This document shows, piece by piece, positions 20,943 to 29,865 of a DNA stretch of 33,649 nt; position 1 is the first letter of the stretch, and each line of letters begins with the position of its first letter. The DNA is taken from assembly GCA_035543015.1 (NCBI GenBank), contig DATKKG010000019.1, forward strand, positions 1 to 33,649, in the 5' to 3' direction. Under the pieces are notes generated by a model. It saw nothing but the letters and a program-made list of their open reading frames with translations. It was not told the origin of the DNA and searched no databases. The position numbers were made by a program, and so were the translations under genes. This DNA is from DATKKG01 sp035543015. GTDB lineage: Archaea > Thermoproteota > Nitrososphaeria > Conexivisphaerales > DTJL01.

Positions 20943-23900
20943 TTCTGCGGTTGTCAAAGTCAAGGTTCGACCCGTTCAATTCCTTCATCCGACGCTTCTA
21001 CAGGGTGATCGTAGTCGTGTGGGTCATCGCGCTTGTGGCCTCGGCCGCCCTGGTGCCCAGGTTCTTCGCCGGAGTCTCTTACGACGTCACTGCCTTCGCC
21101 AGCTTCGGAGGCTCAAACAACGCCGAGTCCGTCGTGGCGCAGGACATAATCAGCACCCAGTTCCCAAACATGAACAGCGGAGGCAACAACAGCGTAATAC
21201 TCGTGGTTCAGACCAGCGGCGGCAGCGTCTACTCAGACCAGGTGAGGGATGCCGTCTTCCGGCTCAACAAGACGCTGGCTTCGGACCCCGCCCTCGAGAA
21301 CTACACCGGAATGTCGGGCCTGTACTCGGCGGAGTATGATGCGCTCAACTCCAGCCTCCCGGAGTTCATATCCGGCGTCTCCTCGCTGGCGTCCAACGTC
21401 ACCACCGTCAACCAGGCCGTCTACACGCTGGTTCAGAACATGTCGACCCTCAGCTCCGGGCTCTTCCAGCTCTACCAAGGCGTCAACCAGACCTCCCAGC
21501 TGGTATACGGAGTGCCCGCGGCATTCGTAGCCGTCTGGAGCGCGATCTACGCTTCGGTGCCTCCAGGCATGGCTGACTTTTCGGTCATCGACCAGCAGTC
21601 CAACTCCACCCTCTACGCCCAGACGGGGGCCTTTGGCGGAAACCAGCAGTCCGTCGGGTACTACACCGCATTCTACCAGATCTGGGATGCTTCATTCCAG
21701 AGCGCCTTGGCGGTCAACCTGACGCCCTTGCAGAGGGAGGCTCTGGCGGTGAACGGGGCGGTCAGCCAGATGACCAGCAGCCCGTACCTCGACAGCCCGA
21801 CGAAGCTGCTGATCAGCACGGTCGCCACCGGTCTTAACGTCACGGACTGGAGCCAGGCGTCGGCGGTGAACGGATTGACAATCACCGCTTTCTCAAATCA
21901 GGTCGCGAGCAGCCTTTCGCCGCTGGGGCTGCAGGCGTCTGACGTCCAGAACCTCGTCTCCGCGCTTTTCAGCTATGGGCCCTCTCCTCCGAGCTCGGAA
22001 TTGGTCGCTCTCGTCGAGCCCCTGATCCTGAAGGGCTTCTCGGCGGGCTCCCTGCCTGCCGGTCTCGGGTTCTCTGCCAGCGACCTCGTGGGGAACGCAA
22101 CCGCATTGGGGCCTTCGCCGAGCGCCGCGGCCGTGTGGGCCAATGCGACGGGTTTCTTCGTCGCCGGCACGGCCAGCGCCTTCTCGGGCTCGCCGCTCTT
22201 CACCGTCAACAAGACCGCACTGGCCGGACTCATGACCCAGTTCAGCGCCTCCAGCACGCAGGCCCAGATAGGCGCAGTCCTCGACTCTCTGATCGCGAAC
22301 ACCAGCGTCCCCGACTATCCTTTCATAATGGGCAAAGCGCTGACCCAGAACTTCGTCGGTTCCAAGGGAGACACGATGATAGTGGCCCTGGGCTTCTCCT
22401 CTCCTCTTGACAACTCCGCGGTCTCCAGCCTCAAGGGCGACGTCAAGGGCTCCCAGCTCTCCACCCTGGCCTCCACCTACGTGACCGGAAAGTCGGTGAT
22501 CGTGAAGGAGGCGGAGGACGTCTTCATACCGGCCCTGGGCGACACCCTGGTGCCCGGCATCATAGTCTCGATAATCATCGTGGGCATCCTCTTCGCGGCG
22601 CCCTTGGCCGCAATCCTTCCGCTGCTTGTGGGCGGCCTCTCCATCGCGGTGGCCTACGCGGTCATCTACCTGAGCGTGGTGGTGGCCACCAACGGCAAGA
22701 TCACCTTCCTCACTCCCACCCTCACTACCCTTCTGATGCTCGGGCTGGCGGTTGACTATTCGGTCCTGCAGCTGCGCAGGACCAAGGAGGAACGCACCAA
22801 CGGCAAGTCGAAGGAGGAGAGCGTGGCCACGTCCGTTCGGTGGGCTGGCCAGGCCGTCATAACGGCGGGGGTCACGGTCATCGTCGCCTACGTCATCCTC
22901 GCGCTGGCCAACGTCCCCATATTCAACGACGTAGGAATCGCCATAGCCATAGGGGTCTCGGTGCTCCTCCTGGCTTCGATAACGTTGCTTCCTTCTCTTG
23001 AGCTCCTCTTCGGCGACCGCATGTTCTGGCCGAGGCTCAAGGTCAACGGCGCGTCCACCAGCCCCGGGTTCCTCGCTCGGATTTCGGACTCCACGTTGAA
23101 GCACAAGCTCCTGGTGGCGCTGGTGATGACCCTGCTGGCAGGGGGAGCCGTAGCTGCCACGGCCAGCACGCCCACCAACGTTGACGTCCTGAAGCTCATA
23201 CCCAACTTCCAGAGCAACCAGGGTCTCCAAGTCATCTCCCAGGGCCTGGGAAGCGGCCAGGTCTCTCCTGGCTACCTTGTCGTCCTGACGCCGACGCCCA
23301 TAGTCGGCGGCGACAACCAGTTCAACCAGACCCTCCTGGACGAGATCGAGCAGATATCCGCGAAGGCGGTGGCCACCTCCGGGGTGACCAGCCTCGTCGG
23401 CCCCACCCGGCCCTTCGGCTCGACCTTCAACTACTCGTCCGTAGCGAGCATGTCCGAGCCGCTGCAGTCCCAGTACGTCAGCGGGATGATGGCCACCATT
23501 GGCAAGGACAACAGGACAGCCCTGATCTCGGTGGGACTCACCGGATCCTACGGCAGCACGGATTCCGTCAACTCCTTCCAGAAGGTCGCCTCCGAGCTCC
23601 ACTCCCTCTCCCTCATCCCCGGCACCATCATCCACTACGGAGGGAGCCCGCAGTCGGCGTATGACAACCAACAGTTCATCGGAGGGCTCATTCCTGAAGT
23701 CACCATCATACTATGCGTGGCGGTCTACATCATCCTGTTCATCCAGCTCAGGTCGGCTTTCACGCCGCTGAGACTCGTCTTCACCATCCTCTGCAGCGTG
23801 GCCTTCTCCATGTCGCTTCTCGCCATAGTGTTCAACTACATGCTGAATCTCCCCATTCTCGACTTCATACCCCTCTTCGTCATCGTGACCATGCTGGGGG

Positions 23901-24226
23901 TGGGCATAGACTACGACATCTTCTACGTCACGAGGATCCGGGAGGAGATACTCGGCGGCAAGACCGACGACGAAGCCATCAAGACCGCCACGACGAAGGT
24001 CTGGACGACCATATTCGGCCTCGGGCTCGTGCTCTCCAGCGTCTTCGCTTCTCTCTTCGTGACCGGCATAGCCATCCTTCAGGAGGTGAGCCTTGTCGTT
24101 TCCGCGGCCGTGCTCATCGACGTCTCGGTCGTCATCCTGTTCTTCGTCCCCTCCCTCATGGCCCTGGCCGAGAGGTTCAACTGGTGGCCGTCGAAGATCG
24201 GCAAGGGACAGACGAAGGAACCCTGA
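20939..24226 (+). CDS. Large MMPL/RND-family membrane transporter
   Basis: About 1,095 residues with the MMPL plan: one N-terminal helix (about 22-42), a very long extracytoplasmic domain (about 45-530) rich in Ser/Thr/Asn and N-x-S/T sites, five helices (about 535-700), a second outside domain (about 745-920) and a last group of five to six helices. The two proton-relay regions are GLAVDYSVLQLRR (about 602) and GVGIDYDIFYVTR (about 987), each with the family Asp-Tyr pair. MMPL proteins export lipids or other hydrophobic compounds using proton flow. The first outside domain is far longer than in typical MMPL proteins. The start is taken as GTG 20939 because it overlaps the leader ORF stop; TTG at 20936 is the alternative, and GAGGAA lies just upstream. 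Confidence 0.88.
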   Translation: MILRLSKSRFDPFNSFIRRFYRVIVVVWVIALVASAALVPRFFAGVSYDVTAFASFGGSNNAESVVAQDIISTQFPNMNSGGNNSVILVVQTSGGSVYSDQVRDAVFRLNKTLASDPALENYTGMSGLYSAEYDALNSSLPEFISGVSSLASNVTTVNQAVYTLVQNMSTLSSGLFQLYQGVNQTSQLVYGVPAAFVAVWSAIYASVPPGMADFSVIDQQSNSTLYAQTGAFGGNQQSVGYYTAFYQIWDASFQSALAVNLTPLQREALAVNGAVSQMTSSPYLDSPTKLLISTVATGLNVTDWSQASAVNGLTITAFSNQVASSLSPLGLQASDVQNLVSALFSYGPSPPSSELVALVEPLILKGFSAGSLPAGLGFSASDLVGNATALGPSPSAAAVWANATGFFVAGTASAFSGSPLFTVNKTALAGLMTQFSASSTQAQIGAVLDSLIANTSVPDYPFIMGKALTQNFVGSKGDTMIVALGFSSPLDNSAVSSLKGDVKGSQLSTLASTYVTGKSVIVKEAEDVFIPALGDTLVPGIIVSIIIVGILFAAPLAAILPLLVGGLSIAVAYAVIYLSVVVATNGKITFLTPTLTTLLMLGLAVDYSVLQLRRTKEERTNGKSKEESVATSVRWAGQAVITAGVTVIVAYVILALANVPIFNDVGIAIAIGVSVLLLASITLLPSLELLFGDRMFWPRLKVNGASTSPGFLARISDSTLKHKLLVALVMTLLAGGAVAATASTPTNVDVLKLIPNFQSNQGLQVISQGLGSGQVSPGYLVVLTPTPIVGGDNQFNQTLLDEIEQISAKAVATSGVTSLVGPTRPFGSTFNYSSVASMSEPLQSQYVSGMMATIGKDNRTALISVGLTGSYGSTDSVNSFQKVASELHSLSLIPGTIIHYGGSPQSAYDNQQFIGGLIPEVTIILCVAVYIILFIQLRSAFTPLRLVFTILCSVAFSMSLLAIVFNYMLNLPILDFIPLFVIVTMLGVGIDYDIFYVTRIREEILGGKTDDEAIKTATTKVWTTIFGLGLVLSSVFASLFVTGIAILQEVSLVVSAAVLIDVSVVILFFVPSLMALAERFNWWPSKIGKGQTKEP

Positions 24227-24335
24227 CCCGCGACCTTGCGCGACGTGGACTTCTGCCTGCGATGTCCCCAGAAGCGCAAGGGCAGCTGACCTCCCTGCGG
24301 ATCGGAACGCGCAGCGTGCGACTGTAAGGTCAGAC

Positions 24336-24343
24336 ATAAATAG
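24336..24343 (+). promoter_or_regulatory. TATA box for the GyrI-like gene
   Basis: ATAAATAG. Transcription would begin near 24365-24369, downstream of the ATG at 24351, which favours the in-frame TTG at 24369 as the true, leaderless start of the gene. Confidence 0.5.
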
Positions 24344-24350
24344 ATAGACC

Positions 24351-24869
24351 ATGGAGCCCCCATGTTCCTTGACCGTAGACATCGTCGTCAAGAAGGAGCC
24401 GAGTTACAAGGTTGTCTCCAAGACCTTCGTTGGTGCCTACGTTGGGGGCGACATGGGGAAGGACGAGTTCAATGAGCTCTCCAGCTGGGTGAAGGAGCAG
24501 GGGCTCGAGACCGGGAAGTGGCTCTTCTACGAGCTCGATGAACTTGAGACCCCCGAAGGAAGCCGCATGTGGGAAGCATGCATCGAGGTGCTCGGGAAGC
24601 CGAAGGCGAAGCCTCCGAAGGGCATCGAATACAAGGAGCTACCAGCGGTGCTGGTGGCCAGCGTCATTTTCGACCCCGAGCAGGTCTCCACCAGGCTGGT
24701 GTATCACGGGCTGGAGGGCTGGCTGCAGTGGAGGACGAAGTTCGGAGAGTACGAAGAGGCCGGCCCCACCAGGGAGGTCTACCCCGGCGACCCCTGGAGG
24801 AGCAGGAAGGCCTGGGCCAGCGTCGACGTGCAGGTGCCCATAAGGAAGCTGAAGACGTCCGGGTTCTGA
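24351..24869 (+). CDS. GyrI-like small-molecule-binding domain protein
   Basis: Up to 172 residues, a stand-alone GyrI-like/AraC effector-binding domain (SHS2-type): the opening TVDIVVKKEPSYKVVSKTFVGAY strand, a central LFYELDE, then YKELPAVLVASVIF and GLEGWLQW repeats of the fold. These domains bind small hydrophobic or cationic compounds, or inhibit a partner; some hydrolyse cyclic compounds. It lies downstream of the MMPL exporter in the same direction with its own TATA, so a link to efflux is possible but unproven. The TATA position suggests translation from TTG 24369, giving 166 residues. Confidence 0.75.
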   Translation: MEPPCSLTVDIVVKKEPSYKVVSKTFVGAYVGGDMGKDEFNELSSWVKEQGLETGKWLFYELDELETPEGSRMWEACIEVLGKPKAKPPKGIEYKELPAVLVASVIFDPEQVSTRLVYHGLEGWLQWRTKFGEYEEAGPTREVYPGDPWRSRKAWASVDVQVPIRKLKTSGF

Positions 24870-24973
24870 CCCCAGCCTCCCGGCCGCTGGTGAAGCCGGA
24901 ATTGCCTGGAGAAAGCGTTAAATCCGCTAACACGAATGGTAGAGGATACTGCAACTGAAGCAAGGTTTCTGCC

Positions 24974-27007
24974 ATGGCCATCAAGTCTCTTCTGAAGGCG
25001 GTCGTCGTCGCTCCGAAGAGCGATTCTGAGAAGGTCTTCAGGGAGCTGGCTCGTTTCAACTTCTTCGACGTCGTGGAGGAGGGCTCGTTCAGGCAGAGGT
25101 ACGAGCTGGCGGAGGAGATCAAGAAGGTTCGGGACCAGCTTTCCATCCTCGCCGACTCCCTGATGTTGAAGGAGGAGCCCGGCGTCATAGAAGTCCTGAC
25201 CAAGGGCTACCATGTGAAGAAGGAGAAGATAGTGGCCGAGGGATGGGAGGACTACGTGTCGCAGGTCAAGGCTGAGGCCAAGCCCATCCTCGAGACAGCC
25301 GGGAACCTCAACGAGGAGATCAGCGCCGTCTCTCGCCGAATCGAGGAGCTGGAGTCCCAGAAGGGCCTCCTCGAGTTCGTCTCGACTTTCCACGGAGACG
25401 TGGGCGCGATCTCGCGGATTACGAGGTTCTACGCGCAGCTGGCCATAGCCAGGACCAGGGACATCAAGGAGCTCAAGAAGAGCCTCCCAAGGACCTCCCT
25501 TTACAGCCAGGTCATCGGCAGACGGGACTCCGTCGTCCTTGTCGTCGGAGACAGGGGGGAAGGCCAGAGGATAGATCGCGTACTGAAGTCCTTCGAGGCC
25601 AGGCCCATCAGCCTTCCGAAGGAGCTGTCGCGAGACCCCATCAGGGCGTACGATGCCACGGTGAAGGACCTAGATTCCCTCTTGAAGAGGAGGGAGGAGC
25701 TCGACGGGGAGCTTCGCAAGTTCAAGGAGGATAAGGGGGAGCGAATCCTTTACCTCCTCGAGGCCAGCAGGATCGCCAGCGACGTCCTTTCTCATGCATC
25801 GTCGAACCCCTATTCGCGTTTCATCAAGCTGGAGGGGTACATCCCCAGCGACAGGGTGGAGGAGTTCCGGAAGACCTTCAGCGACTACATCGTCATGATC
25901 GAGGAGTCCGAGCCGAAGGAGGGGGAGGAGGTCCCGAGCCTTATGGAGAATCCCAGGCTTGCTGACTCCTTCGAGGCCATCACCCTTACTCAGGGCTCGC
26001 CCAACTACAACGAGCTCGACCCGACGCTGATCATCTCCGTCGTGTTCCCCATCTTCTACGGCATAATGTTCGCCGACGCCGGCCAGGGGGTCCTCATGTT
26101 CCTCCTGGGGCTGGCGCTCTTCAAGAGGGGGGCCGGCTCCATCAAGAAGTGGGGCTTCACCCTGATGAGCTTCGGCGTGTCGGCTACGGCCGTCGGCCTC
26201 CTCGTGGGCGAAGTGTTCGGATTCGAGATCGGCGAGGTCCCTGGGATAGGCCCCGCTCTCAGCCACGTCGTCCTCATCCACCTCAAGGACGCCAGTGGCC
26301 AGCTTCCTCTCAGCAGCGTGCTCCTGATGATGGAGATAGCCATAGTGATCGGCATCTTCCACATCTCCTCGGGGCTCCTGCTGGACATCCTGAACTCGTA
26401 CCGAGAAGGCCACGTCCTGGAAGTCATGATCGTCAAGCTGCCGACGCTGATCTTCTATGTGGCCGGGGTGCTGTTCGGGCTCGCTTTCATCGGGGCGGGC
26501 TTCTCCTTCACGGAGCTCAGCTCCTCGGCGCCGACGCCCTTGGTCGGCGTCCCCATAAGGACGGTCACCGGGGTGGTCTTGCCGGTCATTCTCGCTATGG
26601 TCCTGATAATAATGCTCGGGAGGCCCGTCGCGAAGATCGCGGGCAAACTGCATTCGGAGGAATCGCTCCCGATCATGCTCATCGAAGGCTTGGTGGAGGT
26701 CCTCCTGAAGATCGTCGAGTTCCTCGCAAACACGGTCAGCTACGCCCGGCTCGGCATCCTGCTCATAGTCCACGTCATCCTGATGGGGGTAGTGAACATG
26801 GCCTGGACGTCCCTCGGATGGGCGGGGCTCCCGATCCTGATCTTCGGCAACATCGGAGTCATGATGCTGGAGGGCCTTATCGTCTACATCCAGGACCTCA
26901 GGCTACACCTCTACGAATGGTTCACGAAGTTCTACGAGGGAAGCGGCATGCCGTTCAGGACCATGATGCCCGTGCCGCGAAGGGTCGAAATCGTCTGGAA
27001 GCCCTAG
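24974..27007 (+). CDS. atpI: A/V-type ATP synthase subunit I (a subunit)
   Basis: A 677-residue subunit I. The N-terminal half (about 1-345) is cytoplasmic and mostly coiled coil, forming the stator arm; the C-terminal half has seven to eight membrane helices from about 350. The essential proton-channel arginine is R592 in NTVSYARLGILL. The subunit forms the ion half-channels against the rotating K ring. Translation starts at ATG 24974, with a TATA-like GTTAAATC at 24917-24924. Its stop shares a CTAG with the stop of the convergent subunit C gene. In most archaea subunit I lies in one operon after subunit H; here it is on the opposite strand from H and C. Confidence 0.93.
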   Translation: MAIKSLLKAVVVAPKSDSEKVFRELARFNFFDVVEEGSFRQRYELAEEIKKVRDQLSILADSLMLKEEPGVIEVLTKGYHVKKEKIVAEGWEDYVSQVKAEAKPILETAGNLNEEISAVSRRIEELESQKGLLEFVSTFHGDVGAISRITRFYAQLAIARTRDIKELKKSLPRTSLYSQVIGRRDSVVLVVGDRGEGQRIDRVLKSFEARPISLPKELSRDPIRAYDATVKDLDSLLKRREELDGELRKFKEDKGERILYLLEASRIASDVLSHASSNPYSRFIKLEGYIPSDRVEEFRKTFSDYIVMIEESEPKEGEEVPSLMENPRLADSFEAITLTQGSPNYNELDPTLIISVVFPIFYGIMFADAGQGVLMFLLGLALFKRGAGSIKKWGFTLMSFGVSATAVGLLVGEVFGFEIGEVPGIGPALSHVVLIHLKDASGQLPLSSVLLMMEIAIVIGIFHISSGLLLDILNSYREGHVLEVMIVKLPTLIFYVAGVLFGLAFIGAGFSFTELSSSAPTPLVGVPIRTVTGVVLPVILAMVLIIMLGRPVAKIAGKLHSEESLPIMLIEGLVEVLLKIVEFLANTVSYARLGILLIVHVILMGVVNMAWTSLGWAGLPILIFGNIGVMMLEGLIVYIQDLRLHLYEWFTKFYEGSGMPFRTMMPVPRRVEIVWKP

Positions 27008-28080
27008 GTCGAGATCAGTTTAGCGACTATCTGTGAAGGCTGGAGGCCGACCTCCAGTCCGAACGCCACCGTGGAAAGGTTCCTGACTTCGACCTCCTTG
27101 GCCTTGAGCGCCCCGAGGAGTATCGGCTCGGACATGGGATATGACGAGAAGGTCCTCCGGGCAGTCTTCAGGGTCTTCTCGTAAAAGGCATCCTCAAGGC
27201 CCGATATGAGAGCCTCGGGAGCCGCGGCGGTGGGGACGAGCCTGCGGTAGATCGTGTGGTTCAGCTTGCCCGCGGCCGCCTGGACGCCGTTCGCGGATAT
27301 CATCTCCTCGAGGGTCTCTTCGTCCAGGAAGAACGCGGGGGTGACAACCAGCTCCTTCGCCTTTGAAGCCGGGAGGTCCAGCCATTTGCTCCTCAGTACC
27401 GCCAGGATGTCGAACGAGTCGACGTCGGACGCGACGATGGACTTCACTACGGGGTTGGGCCTGTTCAGGAAGCGCCTGAGCCTGCCCTTCTTCCTGGTGA
27501 ACGGCCGAACAAGCTTCCCCATGGTGTACCTGTCGATGTAGAGGTCGAAGATGCTGACGTCCCTGTTGATGCGGAAGGCCGCCAGCGCCTGGACGATGAA
27601 GGGCTTGATGTCGGAGTCGCTGAGAAGCGCCACCACCTGGTCGAGGTTCGCCGCCGAGAGTATCCTGACGATCAGGTCCCTCCGACCCGCCAGCTCCTCC
27701 GCCTTGAGCACTATCATGTCGTTGAGCTCTTCGTAGGAGCTGCCCATGGCCTTGCCCTTGATGGCCACCTTCAGGTTCCAAGAGAGATTGCGCTCGAAGT
27801 AACCCTGGAGGAAGCCCGGCTTGCGGTAGTACTTCATAAGCTCGAAATTGAAGACGGAGAGGCTCGACCTGAGCATGGATTCGAGCCGCCGGGCCGACGT
27901 TCCACCGGCCCCGGTCGTTATCTGCTCACCGTAGGCCGTCGACTTGAGCTTCGAGGCCATCTCGTCGATGCTCCTGGAGTTAGCCAACTCCTCGAGGAAG
28001 GCCCTTGACAGGAGGGTGCCCCTGGAAGCGTACGCCTTCACGAAGACGAAAACGTCGTCCTGCTTGGACGCGGCCGACAA
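27004..28080 (-). CDS. atpC: A/V-type ATP synthase subunit C
   Basis: A 358-residue, all-helical subunit C (yeast subunit d family), which joins the central rotor stalk to the K ring. Family-like stretches are VFVKAYASRGTLLS at the N-terminus, the three-fold repeated helical units, and FDLYIDRYTMGKLV. The start is TTG at 28080, 4 nt after the subunit H stop, with GGCGTGA as ribosome-binding site. It ends at TAG 27004-27006, overlapping the stop of the convergent subunit I gene. Confidence 0.88.
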   Translation of the reverse strand: MSAASKQDDVFVFVKAYASRGTLLSRAFLEELANSRSIDEMASKLKSTAYGEQITTGAGGTSARRLESMLRSSLSVFNFELMKYYRKPGFLQGYFERNLSWNLKVAIKGKAMGSSYEELNDMIVLKAEELAGRRDLIVRILSAANLDQVVALLSDSDIKPFIVQALAAFRINRDVSIFDLYIDRYTMGKLVRPFTRKKGRLRRFLNRPNPVVKSIVASDVDSFDILAVLRSKWLDLPASKAKELVVTPAFFLDEETLEEMISANGVQAAAGKLNHTIYRRLVPTAAAPEALISGLEDAFYEKTLKTARRTFSSYPMSEPILLGALKAKEVEVRNLSTVAFGLEVGLQPSQIVAKLIST

Positions 28081-28084
28081 GAGG

Positions 28085-28417
28085 TCACGCCTCGCCCATC
28101 AGTATCTGAAGGATGAGCGACTTCACTGCGTCCTTGTTGGCCTCGGCCTTGGAATCGAAGGTGTCCACTTCGTCGTGGCCCTGCTTGACGACCCCCGCGG
28201 CCTCGTTCTCTGCCGAACTCCTCACGGATTCGACGAGGTCCGTCCTCTCCTGGTCGGCCTCCCTGACGGTCGCGTTGTAAGCGGCCTCTCCGCTCTCCTG
28301 CGCGAGGCGTATGAGCTCCGCCTTCCTCGCTTCGACTTTCTTTCTGAGCTCGTCGAGGGAGGCTTCGAGGGCCGTCAGGTTCTTCAGTGCCGCTTCGACT
28401 GAGGACGTCTCGGACAA
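28085..28417 (-). CDS. atpH: A/V-type ATP synthase subunit H (peripheral stalk)
   Basis: A 110-residue protein, almost entirely one coiled coil rich in Glu, Lys and Ala with heptad leucines, typical of subunit H (also called G) which pairs with subunit E in the peripheral stalk. A short hydrophobic C-terminus (VKSLILQILMGEA) matches the family ending. It opens the H-C operon. The start is TTG at 28417, about 9 nt after the transcription start predicted from the TATA box at 28449-28456. Confidence 0.82.
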   Translation of the reverse strand: MSETSSVEAALKNLTALEASLDELRKKVEARKAELIRLAQESGEAAYNATVREADQERTDLVESVRSSAENEAAGVVKQGHDEVDTFDSKAEANKDAVKSLILQILMGEA

Positions 28418-28448
28418 TAGCCTTCTCTCAGGCGATACATTGCGAGGA

Positions 28449-28456
28449 TATATAAA
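28449..28456 (-). promoter_or_regulatory. TATA box for the atpH-atpC operon
   Basis: TTTATATA on the minus strand, a near-consensus archaeal TATA box, predicting a start near 28426, about 9 nt before the TTG of atpH. Confidence 0.65.
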
Positions 28457-28478
28457 TCAATAGCCGGGCGCGGTCTCG

Positions 28479-28778
28479 CTATATCTCCACCTGGTCGGCG
28501 TAGACGAGGCGCCTTCCGCCCTCAAGGAACGAGATGGGCCCCACCACCATGGAGGTGGGCTCCGCCTCCCGATCCACGGGGATCTTCTCGTACTCCCTCA
28601 CCACCAGCCTGTACCTCGGAGCCAGTTCGTTCTTTCGCAGCGGAGGGAGCGTCAAGGAGCCGCTGTACATGGTCCCAGGGGCCGCCACCGCGTCCTTCGT
28701 GACCGTGGCGCTGGGCTCGGAAACCCAGCCCAGGTCCGTCCCTATCTTCGGCTCAAACCTCTCGAGGGAGATCTCCAC
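28479..28778 (-). CDS. Small protein of unknown function
   Basis: At least 99 residues, beta-rich, with conserved-looking stretches YRLVVREYEKIPVD, VGPISFLEGGRRLVYAD and a defined C-terminal end. Amino acid use is protein-like, and the strand opposite has a poorer ORF, so I accept it as a gene. The start is uncertain: GTG at 28778 is used here, but the frame stays open to TTG 28898, which would overlap the terpenoid-cyclase-like gene start. The promoter is probably the same AT-rich site at 28847-28854 read leftward. I do not recognise the family; it resembles a beta-sandwich domain. Confidence 0.5.
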   Translation of the reverse strand: MEISLERFEPKIGTDLGWVSEPSATVTKDAVAAPGTMYSGSLTLPPLRKNELAPRYRLVVREYEKIPVDREAEPTSMVVGPISFLEGGRRLVYADQVEI

Positions 28779-28846
28779 GTCGGCGGTGTCGGCGACCGCG
28801 GTCCCAGCCTCGTTCTGCGTTCTTGAAAGGCCATTCCTGCGAATTC

Positions 28847-28854
28847 CCTTAAAG
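28847..28854. promoter_or_regulatory. TATA-like element between divergent genes
   Basis: CCTTAAAG. For the plus strand its centre is about 28 bp from ATG 28879, fitting a leaderless mRNA of the terpenoid-cyclase-like gene. Read leftward (CTTTAAGG) it could serve the small minus-strand gene. Confidence 0.5.
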
Positions 28855-28878
28855 CCCGGAAGCCGCAAGTTGGCGCGT

Positions 28879-29856
28879 ATGACGACAAGGACAGACAAGG
28901 GATGGCAGACGGAAGTCCTTGAGTGGCTGCTGGCAGAGGATGAGCCCTCCGTCCGCTACATGGCCCTCACGGGTCTGCTGGGGAAGACGGAAGGAGATGA
29001 AGAAGTCAGGAGGGCCAGGAATGAAATCGGCGTCAGGGGGTGGGCCGCCTCCATCATGGCGAAACAGTCGGAAGGGGTCTGGTGGGCCTCCAAGAAGTCG
29101 TTTTACACGCCAAAGTACCTCTCCTCGAACTGGATGCTGCTCGTGCTCTCCGACCTTGGCATGAGCAGACGGGACCCGAGGATCGCGGCTTCCTGCGAAG
29201 AGTGGATCAGGCGCTTCGCAAAGGCTGACGGAGGCTTCGGCATGGACGGCTCAAAGAGCAGCCACCTTTGCGTGGTGGGGAACACCGCGAGGGCTCTCGT
29301 CAAGTTCGGGTACGTGGACCATCCCAACGTCCGGAGCGCCTTCGAGTGGTTCGTGACCAACGCCAACAAGAACGGAGGCTGGTCGTGTTTCGGCGGCGGC
29401 CGGAACCTGGACTCCTGGGAGCCAATGAGCGCCTTCGCGGTCTACCCGAGGTCGAAGTGGACGAAGAAGATGAAGGAGTCCGTCGAGAAGGCAGCCGAGT
29501 TCTTCCTGCAGAGGGAGCTGCACATTCAGGGGGACGACTACCCTCCATGGTACAGGCTCCATTACCCCAACCATTACTACTACGACCTGCTGGTGGGGCT
29601 CGACTTCATGACCTCCCTGGGTTACGGGGGCGACAGGAGGATGGAGTTCGCCCTTTCCATGCTGAAGAAGAAGAGGCGGCCGGACGGCAGGTGGAACCTC
29701 GACGCCACCCACCCGGACGTGGAAGGTGGAATGGCCGAGTGGTTCTCCAGGCATCCCAGCAAGGTCCCCACCCCCTTCGCTTTGGAGAAGGTGGGAGAGC
29801 CGAGCAAGATGATTACGTTGAGGGCCCTGCAGGTGCTCAGCAGGGTCAACGCCTAG
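28879..29856 (+). CDS. Terpenoid cyclase/prenyltransferase-fold (alpha/alpha toroid) protein
   Basis: A 325-residue protein made of helical repeats with conserved GGFGMDGS, NGGWSCFGG and PDGRWNLD segments, the QW-like repeats of the squalene-hopene cyclase/prenyltransferase toroid. It starts WQTEVLEWLLAEDEPSVRYMAL, as in a widespread archaeal and bacterial family often mislabelled nitrogen fixation protein NifH in databases; it has no P-loop and is not NifH. The acidic DxDD motif of class II cyclases is not evident, so cyclase activity is doubtful. ATG 28879 follows a TATA by about 28 bp (leaderless). It converges on the LigB-like gene with a 9-nt gap. Confidence 0.75.
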   Translation: MTTRTDKGWQTEVLEWLLAEDEPSVRYMALTGLLGKTEGDEEVRRARNEIGVRGWAASIMAKQSEGVWWASKKSFYTPKYLSSNWMLLVLSDLGMSRRDPRIAASCEEWIRRFAKADGGFGMDGSKSSHLCVVGNTARALVKFGYVDHPNVRSAFEWFVTNANKNGGWSCFGGGRNLDSWEPMSAFAVYPRSKWTKKMKESVEKAAEFFLQRELHIQGDDYPPWYRLHYPNHYYYDLLVGLDFMTSLGYGGDRRMEFALSMLKKKRRPDGRWNLDATHPDVEGGMAEWFSRHPSKVPTPFALEKVGEPSKMITLRALQVLSRVNA

Positions 29857-29865
29857 GACGGAGGA

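Noticed and set aside
21893..23671. 592-residue minus-strand ORF
   Set aside because: Antisense shadow of the MMPL transporter; composition is Gly/Arg/Asp-rich noise, typical of high-GC antisense frames.
24936..24995. Leader ORF of 19 codons before ATP synthase subunit I
   Set aside because: Its ATG is only about 16 bp from the TATA box, upstream of the expected transcription start, so it is unlikely to be translated.
28879..29856. Nitrogenase iron protein NifH (common database label for this family)
   Set aside because: No P-loop and no 4Fe-4S cysteines; the protein is an all-helical toroid with QW-like repeats.
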